From Candidatus Pristimantibacillus lignocellulolyticus (GTDB lineage: Bacteria > Bacillota > Bacilli > Paenibacillales > Paenibacillaceae), in NCBI GenBank assembly GCA_023639215.1, contig CP097899.1, positions 4,584,001-4,648,000 on the forward strand: a DNA stretch of 64,000 nucleotides. Direction: 5' to 3'. The stretch's first letter is position 1. Every line of letters starts with the position of its first letter. Positions 36,633 to 46,297 of the stretch are shown here, piece by piece. Under the pieces are notes generated by a model. The model was given only the letters and a program-made list of their open reading frames with translations. It was not told the DNA's origin and did no database searches. Made by a program: the position numbers and the translations under genes.

Positions 36633-37826
36633 CTACTTAACGAGATTATAAGTGTCTCTTGCGATTAGTAACTCTTCATTCGTAGGAACAACCATGATTT
36701 TCACACGGGAATTTGGAGTTGAAATTACACGCGGCTCTTTGCTACGTTTTGCATTCAATTCCTCATCAATTTCGATACCTAAGAAAGTAAGTCCATCACA
36801 TACTGCTTTACGAAGAACAACAGAGTTTTCTCCAACTCCAGCTGTGAATACCATCACATCCAGGCCGTTCATAGCAGCAGCGTAGCTACCAACATATTTT
36901 CTTACACGATATACATACATATCGAATGCAAGCTTAGCATCTTCATTCTCACCCATTGAATCTGTAATTTCACGCATATCAGAGCTTAGTCCTGATACGG
37001 CTAGAAGTCCACTATGCTTGTTCAACATAGAATTGACTTCATTCAATGTTAGATCTTCTTTGTTCATAACGAAAGGAACGATAGCAGGATCTAAATCACC
37101 ACTACGAGTACCCATCATTAGTCCTTCAAGAGGCGTCATCCCCATACTTGTATCGAATGATTTACCATCAAGTATTGCAGTAAGACTACCACCGTTACCG
37201 ATATGACAAGTAATCATCTTCAATGAAGCCAAATCTTCCCCAAGCACTTTTGCAGCAACATCACTTACATATGCATGGGATGTACCATGGAATCCGTAAC
37301 GACGAACTTTATGACGTTTGTACAATGATTTTGGAATTGCATATAGATAAGATGTTTTTGGCATCGTTTGATGGAAAGCTGTATCAAATACAACAACTTG
37401 CGGCACATTTGGCAAGTTCATTTCTACAGCCACAATCCCCATCATATGAGCAGGATTATGAAGAGGCGCTAGTTCGAACAAACGTTTAATTTCGCTCTTC
37501 ACTTCATCTGTTACAACAACGGAATTTTTGAAAATTTCTCCACCATGAACGATACGGTGACCTACAGCATCTATTTCTGACATTGACTTCACTACGCCAT
37601 GTTCAGCATGAGTTAACATATCAATGACACGTTTAACACCCGCTACATGATCCAATATTTCTCTAACTTCAACAACTTCTTCTTTGTCAACTGGTTCATG
37701 CGTAACAATGGATGAATCCATCCCTATACGCTCCACACGACCACTAGCTAGTACAGATTCATTCGTCATATCGAATAATTGATATTTCAATGACGAGCTT
37801 CCAGCATTAATAACAAGTACTTTCAT
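36633..37826 (-). CDS. ackA: acetate kinase
   Basis: 397 residues, the usual length. The N-terminal phosphate loop VINAGSSSLKYQLFD, VFDTAFHQTMP and RYGFHGTSHAYV (catalytic His), and the C-terminal FTAGVGENS are all present. It converts acetyl-phosphate and ADP to acetate and ATP. The ATG shares one base with the stop of the preceding hydroxyacyl-CoA dehydrogenase gene (TAATG), so the two are co-translated. Copy E of the 170-bp repeat follows the stop within 5 bp and may serve as its 3' end structure. Confidence 0.95.
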   Translation of the reverse strand: MKVLVINAGSSSLKYQLFDMTNESVLASGRVERIGMDSSIVTHEPVDKEEVVEVREILDHVAGVKRVIDMLTHAEHGVVKSMSEIDAVGHRIVHGGEIFKNSVVVTDEVKSEIKRLFELAPLHNPAHMMGIVAVEMNLPNVPQVVVFDTAFHQTMPKTSYLYAIPKSLYKRHKVRRYGFHGTSHAYVSDVAAKVLGEDLASLKMITCHIGNGGSLTAILDGKSFDTSMGMTPLEGLMMGTRSGDLDPAIVPFVMNKEDLTLNEVNSMLNKHSGLLAVSGLSSDMREITDSMGENEDAKLAFDMYVYRVRKYVGSYAAAMNGLDVMVFTAGVGENSVVLRKAVCDGLTFLGIEIDEELNAKRSKEPRVISTPNSRVKIMVVPTNEELLIARDTYNLVK

Positions 37827-38695
37827 TAGATTCGATCTCCATCCGTATCATATTTGAAAAATCCTACTCCAGCTTTTACTCCTAAATGCCCAGCGCGTAC
37901 CATTTTTTTAAGTACGAATGATGGTCTATATTTCAGCTCACCATATTCACGGAACATATTTTCAAGCGCAGCTTGAATGGAATCAAGTCCAAAATGATCA
38001 GCCATTTGGAATGGACCGTATTTAAATGAATAACCAACGCGCATTGCGTTATCGATATCTTCTGCTGTAGCAACGCCTTCTTCAAGTACATGAAGTGCTT
38101 CATTGATTAAAAGGCAGATTAAGCGAGTGGTTACGAATCCTGGAGATTCAAATACCATTACTCCCTTTTTCTGAATTACATTTTCTGCAAATAGTTTTGT
38201 TGCGTCTACTGTAGCCTCAGATGTTTTCAAACCACGAACGATTTCAACCATATCTATCGTTGCAACTGGGTGGATAAAATGCATACCAATAACACGTTCA
38301 GGCGAACGCGTTGCGCTAGCAATTTCAGTTAAGCTAAGTGAAGATGTATTACTTGCAAGAATAGTATCAGAACTTGTTACTTGATCAAGTTGTTTAAATA
38401 TTTCTTTTTTCTTATCCAAATCTTCGGAAATGGATTCAATAATTAACTCACAATCAGCTAACTGTTCCATTTCCGTAATGGCATTAATACGAGATAAGAT
38501 CAATTTTTTTTCTGAAGACGTGATAGCCCATTTCTCTATTTGTTTATCCAGGCTAACCTCTATCATGTGCAAAGCATGTTCTAGTCGGTCTTTAGAAACC
38601 TCAAGCATGTAGACATCTAAGCTATTTTTAGCTAGCATCTCAGCTATTCCTTGACCCATTGTACCTACTCCAACAACTCCAACTTTCTTAATCAT
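37826..38695 (-). CDS. 3-hydroxyacyl-CoA (3-hydroxybutyryl-CoA) dehydrogenase
   Basis: 289 residues, two-domain form. The Rossmann loop is GVVGVGTMGQGIAE; LASNTSSLS, the catalytic MHFIHPV and C-terminal KMVRAGHLGVKAGVGFF follow. It oxidises 3-hydroxybutyryl-CoA with NAD, as in MmgB/Hbd. It is coupled to ackA by a one-base overlap, suggesting a shared role in acyl-CoA overflow or butyrate-type metabolism. The chain-length preference is not visible in sequence. Confidence 0.88.
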   Translation of the reverse strand: MIKKVGVVGVGTMGQGIAEMLAKNSLDVYMLEVSKDRLEHALHMIEVSLDKQIEKWAITSSEKKLILSRINAITEMEQLADCELIIESISEDLDKKKEIFKQLDQVTSSDTILASNTSSLSLTEIASATRSPERVIGMHFIHPVATIDMVEIVRGLKTSEATVDATKLFAENVIQKKGVMVFESPGFVTTRLICLLINEALHVLEEGVATAEDIDNAMRVGYSFKYGPFQMADHFGLDSIQAALENMFREYGELKYRPSFVLKKMVRAGHLGVKAGVGFFKYDTDGDRI

Positions 38696-38802
38696 AGGTT
38701 TGTCGTTTCTCCCTTACTACATTTTGTCCTTTACATTATACCTCTTTTTCGAAAACTTTGTAGGCTCAGTAAGCGCTCTTATGCATTTTGTCATAAATTT
38801 TT

Positions 38803-40296
38803 CTAAAATGTCTGGTTATTTAACAATAAATTTCTAAAATTGTCACCACTAACAAACTCATCTTCCATTAATTGTGGCAAGGTGTTATCAAAAATCACAT
38901 AATACTGTTCTAATTTTTGCTTTGTCTTCATCAATAATTCATCTAATACTTGATTTGTAATAGAATTCCAGCGATCTGGGGTCATCATACTACTATCAAT
39001 TATTCCAACTGAAGTTAACCCTGACTCTACCATAGTCTTTACCAACTGTAATGCTTGATCAAAATCACCTTTTGATCCTGTACTTCGCTCACCATAAAAT
39101 ATTTCTTCAGCAACTGAACCGCCTAATGTAACCATAATTTTGCCTTCAATCTCAGTTTTCGTATATAAATATTTATCTGTTGTTGGTGTATGTCGAACAA
39201 ACCCAAGCGCACCACCACGAGGAGTCAGTACTACTTGTGCGACTGAACCAGGTGCCGTAACTTCTGCCATAATAGCATGACCTAGTTCATGACGTGCTAC
39301 TCTTAATTTATCTTCATAAGTTGCTTCACGATTGTTTTTTTCGCCTAATAATACTTTATCGATAGCAGCTTGCACATGTTCTCTAGTAATAAGCTCATTA
39401 CCTTCACGCAAGGTATAAATAGCAGCTTCATTCATAACAGCTTCAAGCTGTGCACCTGAAAATTGATACGTATCTTTCGCAATCTGATCAAAATCAACAT
39501 CTTCATGAAGTTTTTTATTCGTTGCATGCAATTCTAATATATGACGACGACCTTTTTTATCAGGAAGTGATACTTCAATATGTCGATCAAAACGACCTGG
39601 CCTAACTAGTGCTTCATCTAGAATGTCTTTCCGATTCGTTGCTGCGATTAATAAAATATTCACTTCTGTATTATGATATATACCATCTAATTCGGTTAAA
39701 AGCTGATTTAATGTTTGATCATACTCACGATGCTGTCCACCGTCACGTTTACCACCAATAACATCTATTTCATCAATAAAAACTATTGCATTTTTCTTAT
39801 TCTGATCTTTCGCTTGTTTTCTAGCCTTTGTGAACAGTTCACGTACGCGATTAGCACCTGTACCTACATACTTTTCCACAAATTCACTCCCTGATGCTGC
39901 GATAAACACGCTGTCTGTATAATTAGCAGCTGCTTTTGCAAGCATTGTTTTACCTGTACCTGGAGGACCAGTAAGCAGAATACCTTTCATTAGACGAATT
40001 CCGCGTTTCTCTAATTGATCACGTTGAACTAGAAAATCTAATGCTTCTTTTAGTTCCTCTTTTACATGTAATTGACCACCAACTTGATCAAATGTGATTG
40101 GTTCAATAATCGACTTATTCTGTTTTTTCAGACTAGCTAGTCCTAACTGTTTATTCGGTTGCGTAGTCATCATATAGATTACTACAAATAATGCTACACT
40201 GAAGATTCCTGCCCCGATGTTGACGAAATACCCAATAGACACACTAAATATTGCGACAAATATACCAATTGCAATTTCCTTTGCATAGTTACGCAT
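38803..40296 (-). CDS. FtsH-like membrane AAA+ metalloprotease lacking the extracytoplasmic domain
   Basis: 497 residues. Two transmembrane helices lie almost back to back (about 5-22 and 27-45), so the extracytoplasmic domain of ordinary FtsH (about 600+ residues) is missing. The AAA module has Walker A GPPGTGKT, Walker B IVFIDEID and the arginine fingers in RPGRFDR. The zinc site is HELGH (FtsH: HEAGH) with the third ligand in GSKGDFDQAL. So it should unfold and degrade membrane or cytosolic proteins. The start at 40296 is preferred, with GGGGG 9 bp upstream; it overlaps the preceding membrane-protein gene by 8 bp. Probably a second, specialised FtsH paralogue. Confidence 0.85.
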   Translation of the reverse strand: MRNYAKEIAIGIFVAIFSVSIGYFVNIGAGIFSVALFVVIYMMTTQPNKQLGLASLKKQNKSIIEPITFDQVGGQLHVKEELKEALDFLVQRDQLEKRGIRLMKGILLTGPPGTGKTMLAKAAANYTDSVFIAASGSEFVEKYVGTGANRVRELFTKARKQAKDQNKKNAIVFIDEIDVIGGKRDGGQHREYDQTLNQLLTELDGIYHNTEVNILLIAATNRKDILDEALVRPGRFDRHIEVSLPDKKGRRHILELHATNKKLHEDVDFDQIAKDTYQFSGAQLEAVMNEAAIYTLREGNELITREHVQAAIDKVLLGEKNNREATYEDKLRVARHELGHAIMAEVTAPGSVAQVVLTPRGGALGFVRHTPTTDKYLYTKTEIEGKIMVTLGGSVAEEIFYGERSTGSKGDFDQALQLVKTMVESGLTSVGIIDSSMMTPDRWNSITNQVLDELLMKTKQKLEQYYVIFDNTLPQLMEDEFVSGDNFRNLLLNNQTF

Positions 40297-40834
40297 TATT
40301 CCATACCCCCATCTCCTGATTGTTGATCGGAAGTAATACATGTTTGATCACATTGTCTTTACTTAATGTTACGTAAACATAGTTTTGATCAATAGAAGCA
40401 TTTGCCTCTAGACCTTTTACCTGCTTCTGTAGTGAATCCATTAAGATAGGGAGCTTACTATACTGCTTAGATGACATCGCCTCTGCAACATTGAACAACT
40501 CTTTCTCCCATAGTGAATCTAGAAGGTCGCTCTTTTCTTGATTAACGAGAGATATATTTATAAGATCAGAATCTTTAGTATGTTTGGACATGATTGCTTG
40601 TATTTCATTTACTGCTTCTTCAAGACTAGCAGTTCCAACTGGAGAAATCTCAATCGTAACGCCCTCTTCTTCTTGTACAATCGGTAAAGTTACTTCGGAA
40701 TATTGAGCCTGTTTAAGCTCCGTTTCTAACGGTTTTTGCTGTGCTACATACTGATAAGTAAATCCACCAGACACTGTAACTATAATCGTAATAATAAATG
40801 CGATAATCATTGGCTTTAGCTTCAAGTTTTGCAA
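40289..40834 (-). CDS. single-pass membrane protein coupled to the FtsH-like protease
   Basis: 181 residues. One transmembrane helix at about 8-28 (MIIAFIITIIVTVSGGFTYQ) is followed by about 150 residues, probably outside, with no recognised family. There is an ISPVGTASLEEAVNEIQAIM segment and a beta-rich end (NYVYVTLSKDNVIKHVLLP). It overlaps the FtsH-like gene by 8 bp, so the two are made in fixed ratio. My inference is that it supplies an extracytoplasmic adaptor for the protease. Not a known FtsH regulator (HflK/C, YccA) by sequence pattern. Confidence 0.7.
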   Translation of the reverse strand: MQNLKLKPMIIAFIITIIVTVSGGFTYQYVAQQKPLETELKQAQYSEVTLPIVQEEEGVTIEISPVGTASLEEAVNEIQAIMSKHTKDSDLINISLVNQEKSDLLDSLWEKELFNVAEAMSSKQYSKLPILMDSLQKQVKGLEANASIDQNYVYVTLSKDNVIKHVLLPINNQEMGVWNNA

Positions 40835-40929
40835 TTATTCCACCCCAATTATCAATATATCAATTCATATTGTTATTTTGTATATCAATTAGTATATCAT
40901 CTTTGCTATACGATTTGACTGCATAAATA

Positions 40930-40962
40930 AAGGAAACAAGATCTTTACGATCTCGTTTCCTT
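40930..40962 (-). terminator. intrinsic terminator overlapping the ypmB stop codon
   Basis: Stem AAGGAAAC.AGATC/GATCT.GTTTCCTT with the ypmB TAA stop in its loop, followed by UUAUUUAU on the minus strand. It ends the dinG/rex/mtaD/ypmB transcript. Confidence 0.75.
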
Positions 40963-41472
40963 AGGAATTGTATATTCATTTATTAAACTTCCATCTCTCA
41001 TTGCATAAAATGCATAGATGGTATAGTCACTTGTATCCTCACTATAATGTACTTCCCATGCTAGTTGTCCTGATATATACGCTTCTTCTATTGTAAAATC
41101 TTGAGCTGACGGTTTTGATGATTGCAACCTTTGTAGTATAACATCTGAAGCAATAATATCACTGGAATTCACAGATGTTAGAACATTATTATCTTGCCAG
41201 ACTGCATACTGCTCTTGCCCATCCCATGTTTTCGCTAACAATATCCAATATTGTTCTTCCCAAATATATTTTTCAAGATAGCTTTCAGTGGATAAGTCAT
41301 ATTGCTCCTGAAGACTAATACGTACATTATCTTTTTCAGTCCAACGATCCATCTGAATATTACGATAGAACATGACGAGTAGAACAGTAATTAGAATGAG
41401 GAACAAAACGATGAGGATTATCCATTTGCGTGGAGTCATCCATTTCGAACGCTTCTTATCTATTGCTCTCAT
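40945..41472 (-). CDS. ypmB: YpmB-like DUF5590 membrane-anchored protein
   Basis: 175 residues. An N-terminal transmembrane helix (about 16-36, IILIVLFLILITVLLVMF) anchors an extracytoplasmic domain with two tandem PepSY-like halves (EKYIWEEQYWILLAKTWDG and QLAWEVHYSEDTSDYTIYAFYA). In B. subtilis ypmB lies between dinG/ypmA and aspB. Here it directly follows mtaD. Function unknown in any species I know; placement and fold support the name. Confidence 0.78.
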   Translation of the reverse strand: MRAIDKKRSKWMTPRKWIILIVLFLILITVLLVMFYRNIQMDRWTEKDNVRISLQEQYDLSTESYLEKYIWEEQYWILLAKTWDGQEQYAVWQDNNVLTSVNSSDIIASDVILQRLQSSKPSAQDFTIEEAYISGQLAWEVHYSEDTSDYTIYAFYAMRDGSLINEYTIPKETRS

Positions 41473-41473
41473 C

Positions 41474-42769
41474 TTAATTCAACAGACGCTCAAAGCTAGC
41501 TTGCGCTTCAAAGCGGACTTTCTCCTCATCCATAGTAAGTAATGTTCTATTACTCACAACTTGCTTACCATCAATCCATACATGAGATACATCTCGACCA
41601 TTTGCAGCATAGACCAGATGAGAAATAAGATCAGTTCTTGGGAAGAAATGAGGTTGATCAATATCAATAGCAATAAAGTCTGCTTTCTTACCGACTTCAA
41701 GTGTACCGATCTCCGATTTCCAAATCGCTTCAGCACCCATCGAAGTCCCCAGTTGCAAGGCTGTGTATGCCGGAACTACTGTCGGATCTCCTGATACTCC
41801 TTTATGAAGCAATGCCGCAGCTCTAATCTCTTGGAATAGATCTAAGTTGTTATTACTTGCAACACCATCAGTTCCTAGAGATAGTTTAACGCCAGCTTTC
41901 AACATGTCAGGCACTCTTGCTACACCGCTAGCAAGCTTCAAGTTACTAATCGGATTATGAGAAATAGATGCACCTCTTGCTGCCAACAATTCAATTTCCT
42001 CATCCGTAAGATGAACAGCATGAGCTAACAAAGCTGGACGACTGAAGAAATCTAGTGCATCCAGATGAGCAACCGGACGTTTTCCGTACTCATCAACGTT
42101 TTGCTGCACTTCAGCTTTTGTCTCCGACATATGCGTATGTAACGGCAAATTCAAATCATGTGCCGCTTGAACTATGCGTGCAATATAATCTGGTGGACAT
42201 GTATAAGGTGAATGTGGAGATAACATTGTAGATATTCTTCCATTACCTTGACCATTCCATTGTTTTGCAAAAGAAATCGCTTCTTCTAATTTGGCAGTTT
42301 GTACTTCAGGTGAGCAAAGTCCAATAACTCCTCTAGTAAGAAAAGCACGAATGCCCGCTTCAACTGAAGCTTCAGCTACTTGATCCATACGATCATACAT
42401 ATCAACAAATGTAGTCGTACCACTTAACAACATTTCGGCAATTGCCAAATTACTTCCAGCACGTGTGTCTTGGTCAACATATTTCTCTTCCATCGGCCAC
42501 ATTTTTTCTTGTAACCATACTTGCAAATTCAAATCATCTGAAAATCCACGAAGTAATGTCATTGCAGCATGACCATGTGTATTAACTAGACCTGGCATAA
42601 ACACCAAGCCTTTACCATCAAAACGATCAAAACCTTCTACATCAGCAGGTCTTGTTTCACCAATATATGTGATAACATCATCAGTTACGACCATATGACC
42701 AGTTAACACTTTTGGTGTAGTTCCTGCCATCGTAATGAACAAACCGTTCTCAATCCATATCTTACTCAT
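41474..42769 (-). CDS. mtaD: 5-methylthioadenosine/S-adenosylhomocysteine deaminase-type amidohydrolase
   Basis: 431 residues. Zinc ligands are visible in order: VNTHGHAAM (HxH), LHTHMSETKAEV, LAHAVHLTDEEI and LGTDGVASNNNLDLF. This set is typical of the MtaD/SsnA group, which deaminates MTA/SAH to the inosine forms. The gene overlaps the end of rex; the second ATG (42769) is chosen because GGAGG then has 6 bp spacing instead of 3. Related chlorohydrolase-like or guanine deaminases cannot be fully excluded, but the length and motif spacing favour MtaD. Confidence 0.82.
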   Translation of the reverse strand: MSKIWIENGLFITMAGTTPKVLTGHMVVTDDVITYIGETRPADVEGFDRFDGKGLVFMPGLVNTHGHAAMTLLRGFSDDLNLQVWLQEKMWPMEEKYVDQDTRAGSNLAIAEMLLSGTTTFVDMYDRMDQVAEASVEAGIRAFLTRGVIGLCSPEVQTAKLEEAISFAKQWNGQGNGRISTMLSPHSPYTCPPDYIARIVQAAHDLNLPLHTHMSETKAEVQQNVDEYGKRPVAHLDALDFFSRPALLAHAVHLTDEEIELLAARGASISHNPISNLKLASGVARVPDMLKAGVKLSLGTDGVASNNNLDLFQEIRAAALLHKGVSGDPTVVPAYTALQLGTSMGAEAIWKSEIGTLEVGKKADFIAIDIDQPHFFPRTDLISHLVYAANGRDVSHVWIDGKQVVSNRTLLTMDEEKVRFEAQASFERLLN

Positions 42770-43406
42770 CATTTGCCTCCTCTTTGTTATTCAAATAATA
42801 AGCTAAGCTCAATAATTCTTTTGTAAAATCAGCATATTGTATACGTACACTGTCTGGTGCACGTAATATTGTTGGGGCAAAGTTCAATATACCTTCTATG
42901 CCTGACTCAATTAATTGATTAGCAACATTTTGCGCTTCTGAAGCAGGTACAGTTATAATGCCAATACGAATGTTTAACTCGGCAATCTGTTTTGTTAACT
43001 GAGCCATCGGTTGTACCGTTAGATTATTAATTTTCGTATCTACTTTACTTTCCACATTGTCAAATACAGCAACAATTTGCATATTATCATTACTGTATTT
43101 GTTATAATTACACAAGGCATGTCCCAGATTACCAGCACCAATTAACGCAACATTAATCGTTTGATTTATTTTTAGAATATGTTGTATTTTATCAATTAGA
43201 TAATCTACCTCATAGCCAATTCCTTTGCGACCAAAGTCTCCAAAATAAGCGAGATCTTTGCGAATTTGTGCAGGATTAAGATCTAATCGATTACCTAGAT
43301 CTTGTGAGGAAACGGTCTGAATTTCACGACTTTTCAATTCATGAAGTACTTGCAAATATACAGGTAATCTTCTGACAACTGCTTCAGAAATTTTTGTTTG
43401 CTTCAT
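42762..43406 (-). CDS. rex: redox-sensing transcriptional repressor Rex
   Basis: 214 residues. The N-terminal winged helix (about 1-80; SSQDLGNRLDLNPAQIRKDLAYFGDFGRKGIGYEV) and the Rossmann domain with GAGNLGHAL are exactly Rex-like. Rex senses the NADH/NAD ratio and represses fermentation and respiration genes when NADH is low. It lies 4 bp after dinG and overlaps mtaD. Possible local targets such as qcrABC or ackA show no clear TTGTGA-N6-TCACAA box that I could find. Confidence 0.93.
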   Translation of the reverse strand: MKQTKISEAVVRRLPVYLQVLHELKSREIQTVSSQDLGNRLDLNPAQIRKDLAYFGDFGRKGIGYEVDYLIDKIQHILKINQTINVALIGAGNLGHALCNYNKYSNDNMQIVAVFDNVESKVDTKINNLTVQPMAQLTKQIAELNIRIGIITVPASEAQNVANQLIESGIEGILNFAPTILRAPDSVRIQYADFTKELLSLAYYLNNKEEANDE

Positions 43407-43410
43407 TTCA

Positions 43411-46281
43411 TTATTCCTCCTTTAACCACTCTTCCATTCGCCCCGGCATTTGACTCGTATGCATCGTTTCGATTTTCGGACCAGGTAATGAATATAAAAA
43501 ATGTTTACCATAATAAGCTTCAATTACTCTAGTATCATATATGATTACAATCCCTTTGTCTGTAGCGGTACGAACTAATCTTCCAAAGCCTTGTTTAAAT
43601 CTAATAACGGCTTGTGGGATCGATAATTTCATAAATGGATTTTTCTTTTGCCTTTGAAGTAATTCCGATTTCGCCTCAACCAATGGGTGATTAGGTGGTT
43701 GGAAAGGTAATCGAACGATGGCAAGACATTGAAGTGATTCCCCAGGTATGTCTACACCTTCCCAGAAACTACTTGTCCCTAGTAAAACTGATGCTTGATT
43801 TTGTAAAAATCTTCTCGTTAACTTCGTGCGATTATTACTATCAATACCTTGGCCAAGCACTTGGATATTACTGCTTTGAAGCGCTGATTTCAGTGGATCA
43901 TACACTTGTTTTAACAATCGATATGAAGTGAATAAGACAAGCATTTTACCACCGAGCGTTTGAGCACTCTCTGTTAATGAACCTACTAATTTATCCAAAT
44001 AAGCTGAGTCTATATTAGCACCCTTTAACACCGGGAAATCTCGAGGAATAATAACTAGAGCTTGTTCTCTATAGTTAAACGGTGAATCGAGCATGACTGC
44101 TTTCACCCGATTGGAATTTTCGTAAGCAGATAATCCCAGTTGCTCTTCAACATATTCAAAGTTTTTCTGGATAGATAATGTTGCCGATGTCATAACAACA
44201 GTATCTTTCACTTCAAATAAATACTTCTTCAACAAACCACTAACATCGACAGGAGCAGAAAATAATTGCAACGATCTGAACTTATACGCTTGCGTTCCTT
44301 CCATCCAGTACACATAATCTTCCTGTTCAAGTTTCATAAACATTCGCAATTCGTCTTTAATCCTATTTAAATCACGTAATATTCCATTAAGATCAATTAG
44401 TATACTTTGCAAACCTGTATCTTCCTCAAGGCGTTCCTTCACATCAGTTGAAAGCTTCTCAAGAGATTTAACTAAGCGTGACAGTTGAACATGGAAGTTA
44501 TTCTCCACTTCCATAGCTTCGTTCCATTCGCTCGGTAACTTATGTCGATCTAAGCGGAATACCATACTAGCTGTACCTTCCGACCCGACTTCATTACTTT
44601 GAGTTGAATCCGTACTGACGATACTATAGAGCCATTCAAATAACTTATCCCAATGCTCTTTAATATCTTGAAGTTGTGGGTATGTGCTATCGATCACTTC
44701 ATTCCAAGCGGCAGTATGATCATCATTATCTTCTTGTACACGAATTCGAAGCGATGGAAGAACTCCGGTTCTCATATCTTTGAATAACATATTCATCGCA
44801 TATATATACGAAGTGTACGTCATTTGGTTACCTAGATGTTTACCGGCAACTTCCTCAAGATGATGTGCCTCGTCTAATATTAAATTAGTGTATCCAGGTA
44901 AAAGACGGTGGTCTGCTTGAATATCTGTAAAAATCATCGAATGATTCGTAATACAAACGTCTGAGATATTCGACTCATGTTTAGCACGATGATAATAACA
45001 TCGCTTGAACCAAGGACAAGCTCGATTCAAACATGAATCGGCATCACTTGATACCGTCCCCCAGAAGTCCGCACCACGTAACCCAAGGTTAAGTTCTTCT
45101 TGATCTCCCGTTTCTGTTTCCGATAACCAGATAACCATCTGTGCTGCCGTTACAGGATCATCAACTGGAGCAACAAAGTCCTTAGTATTCAATTTATGTT
45201 CGAATTTCCGCATACAAAGATAATTACCTCTACCTTTTAACAATGACGCTCTGAAAGGAAACGGTAAAATCTCATTAAGTAAAGGGATATCTCTGTTGCG
45301 AAGCTGCTCTTGTAAATTTATAGTATGAGTGCTAACAATAACTTTCTCTTCTGTCTGTATACCGTAGTATAACGCTGGAATAAGATACCCTAACGATTTA
45401 CCTGTACCCGTTCCTGCTTCGATGAGAAGATGCTTGTCATCATTAAGTGCTTCATAAACTTCTTGATACATTTGAATTTGCGGTTTTCGTTCTTCATAGT
45501 TCTCAAACATTTCTTTGAAACGATTTTGCACATCTTCAATATATTGTTCAAAGCTGGTCACTCGTTCAAAGTACTCATTCGCATTTTCTTTTTCTCTAGC
45601 TGAAGTTTCATCAGCCCAGGGTGTTGCCTTTAAAGCAAACTGACGGTAATAATCATATTCCGCAGAATCAAATACAGACTGTTGCTCAATTAATTTTTCA
45701 GTGTAGCTCAAATACCATCCAAGATCTCGCGACTCATCAAAAAATGAAGATAGCCGCTGCAATGTAAGCAGCGGCATAGAACGTAGCTTTGATACACAAT
45801 CAATGAAAATATGAGCTGTAGCCAGTGCGTCACTATCAGCACGATGCTGCATTTCATGTTCTACTCCTAATTGCTCAGCTACCGTTCCTAACTGATACGA
45901 AGTGATGGACGGGTATAAAATACGTAAAAAGTCCATTGTATCCAGTCTTCTTCCATTGAATGGAAGATATCCACATTGGTCAAGGGCATGATTCAAAAAA
46001 TTAGCATCAAAGCCCACGTTATGAGCAACAAGAACAGCATCATCAAGATGTGGTATTAGTCCAACTAAAGCATCATTCAAATCAGGAGCATCTTGAACAT
46101 CACTAAATTGGATCCCTGTTAGTCCAGTAATAAAAGCAGGAATCTCAACCGTTGGCTTTACAAATGTACTATACGTGTCAATGATTTCTAAATCATCCGA
46201 CACAACGACTAGTCCAATTTGTATAATTTCATCCAAGGCACTATGTCCAGTTGTCTCCAAATCCAAAATGGCATACTTCAT
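43411..46281 (-). CDS. dinG: DinG-family helicase with N-terminal DEDDh exonuclease domain
   Basis: 956 residues. The first 170 are a DnaQ-like exonuclease (AILDLETTG, VAHNVGFDANFL, HRADSDALATAHIF: the D-E-D-D-H set). The rest is an XPD-like SF2 helicase: EAGTGTGKSLGYL Walker A, LDEAHHLEE DEAH box and VRLPFQPPNHP near the end. Four cysteines (one in NYLCMRK, three in CLNRACPWFKRC) sit where XPD/DinG hold an iron-sulfur cluster. B. subtilis-type DinG has the same fused architecture. It starts at 46281 and leads directly into rex. Confidence 0.9.
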   Translation of the reverse strand: MKYAILDLETTGHSALDEIIQIGLVVVSDDLEIIDTYSTFVKPTVEIPAFITGLTGIQFSDVQDAPDLNDALVGLIPHLDDAVLVAHNVGFDANFLNHALDQCGYLPFNGRRLDTMDFLRILYPSITSYQLGTVAEQLGVEHEMQHRADSDALATAHIFIDCVSKLRSMPLLTLQRLSSFFDESRDLGWYLSYTEKLIEQQSVFDSAEYDYYRQFALKATPWADETSAREKENANEYFERVTSFEQYIEDVQNRFKEMFENYEERKPQIQMYQEVYEALNDDKHLLIEAGTGTGKSLGYLIPALYYGIQTEEKVIVSTHTINLQEQLRNRDIPLLNEILPFPFRASLLKGRGNYLCMRKFEHKLNTKDFVAPVDDPVTAAQMVIWLSETETGDQEELNLGLRGADFWGTVSSDADSCLNRACPWFKRCYYHRAKHESNISDVCITNHSMIFTDIQADHRLLPGYTNLILDEAHHLEEVAGKHLGNQMTYTSYIYAMNMLFKDMRTGVLPSLRIRVQEDNDDHTAAWNEVIDSTYPQLQDIKEHWDKLFEWLYSIVSTDSTQSNEVGSEGTASMVFRLDRHKLPSEWNEAMEVENNFHVQLSRLVKSLEKLSTDVKERLEEDTGLQSILIDLNGILRDLNRIKDELRMFMKLEQEDYVYWMEGTQAYKFRSLQLFSAPVDVSGLLKKYLFEVKDTVVMTSATLSIQKNFEYVEEQLGLSAYENSNRVKAVMLDSPFNYREQALVIIPRDFPVLKGANIDSAYLDKLVGSLTESAQTLGGKMLVLFTSYRLLKQVYDPLKSALQSSNIQVLGQGIDSNNRTKLTRRFLQNQASVLLGTSSFWEGVDIPGESLQCLAIVRLPFQPPNHPLVEAKSELLQRQKKNPFMKLSIPQAVIRFKQGFGRLVRTATDKGIVIIYDTRVIEAYYGKHFLYSLPGPKIETMHTSQMPGRMEEWLKEE

Positions 46282-46297
46282 TCAATGACCGTTCCTC

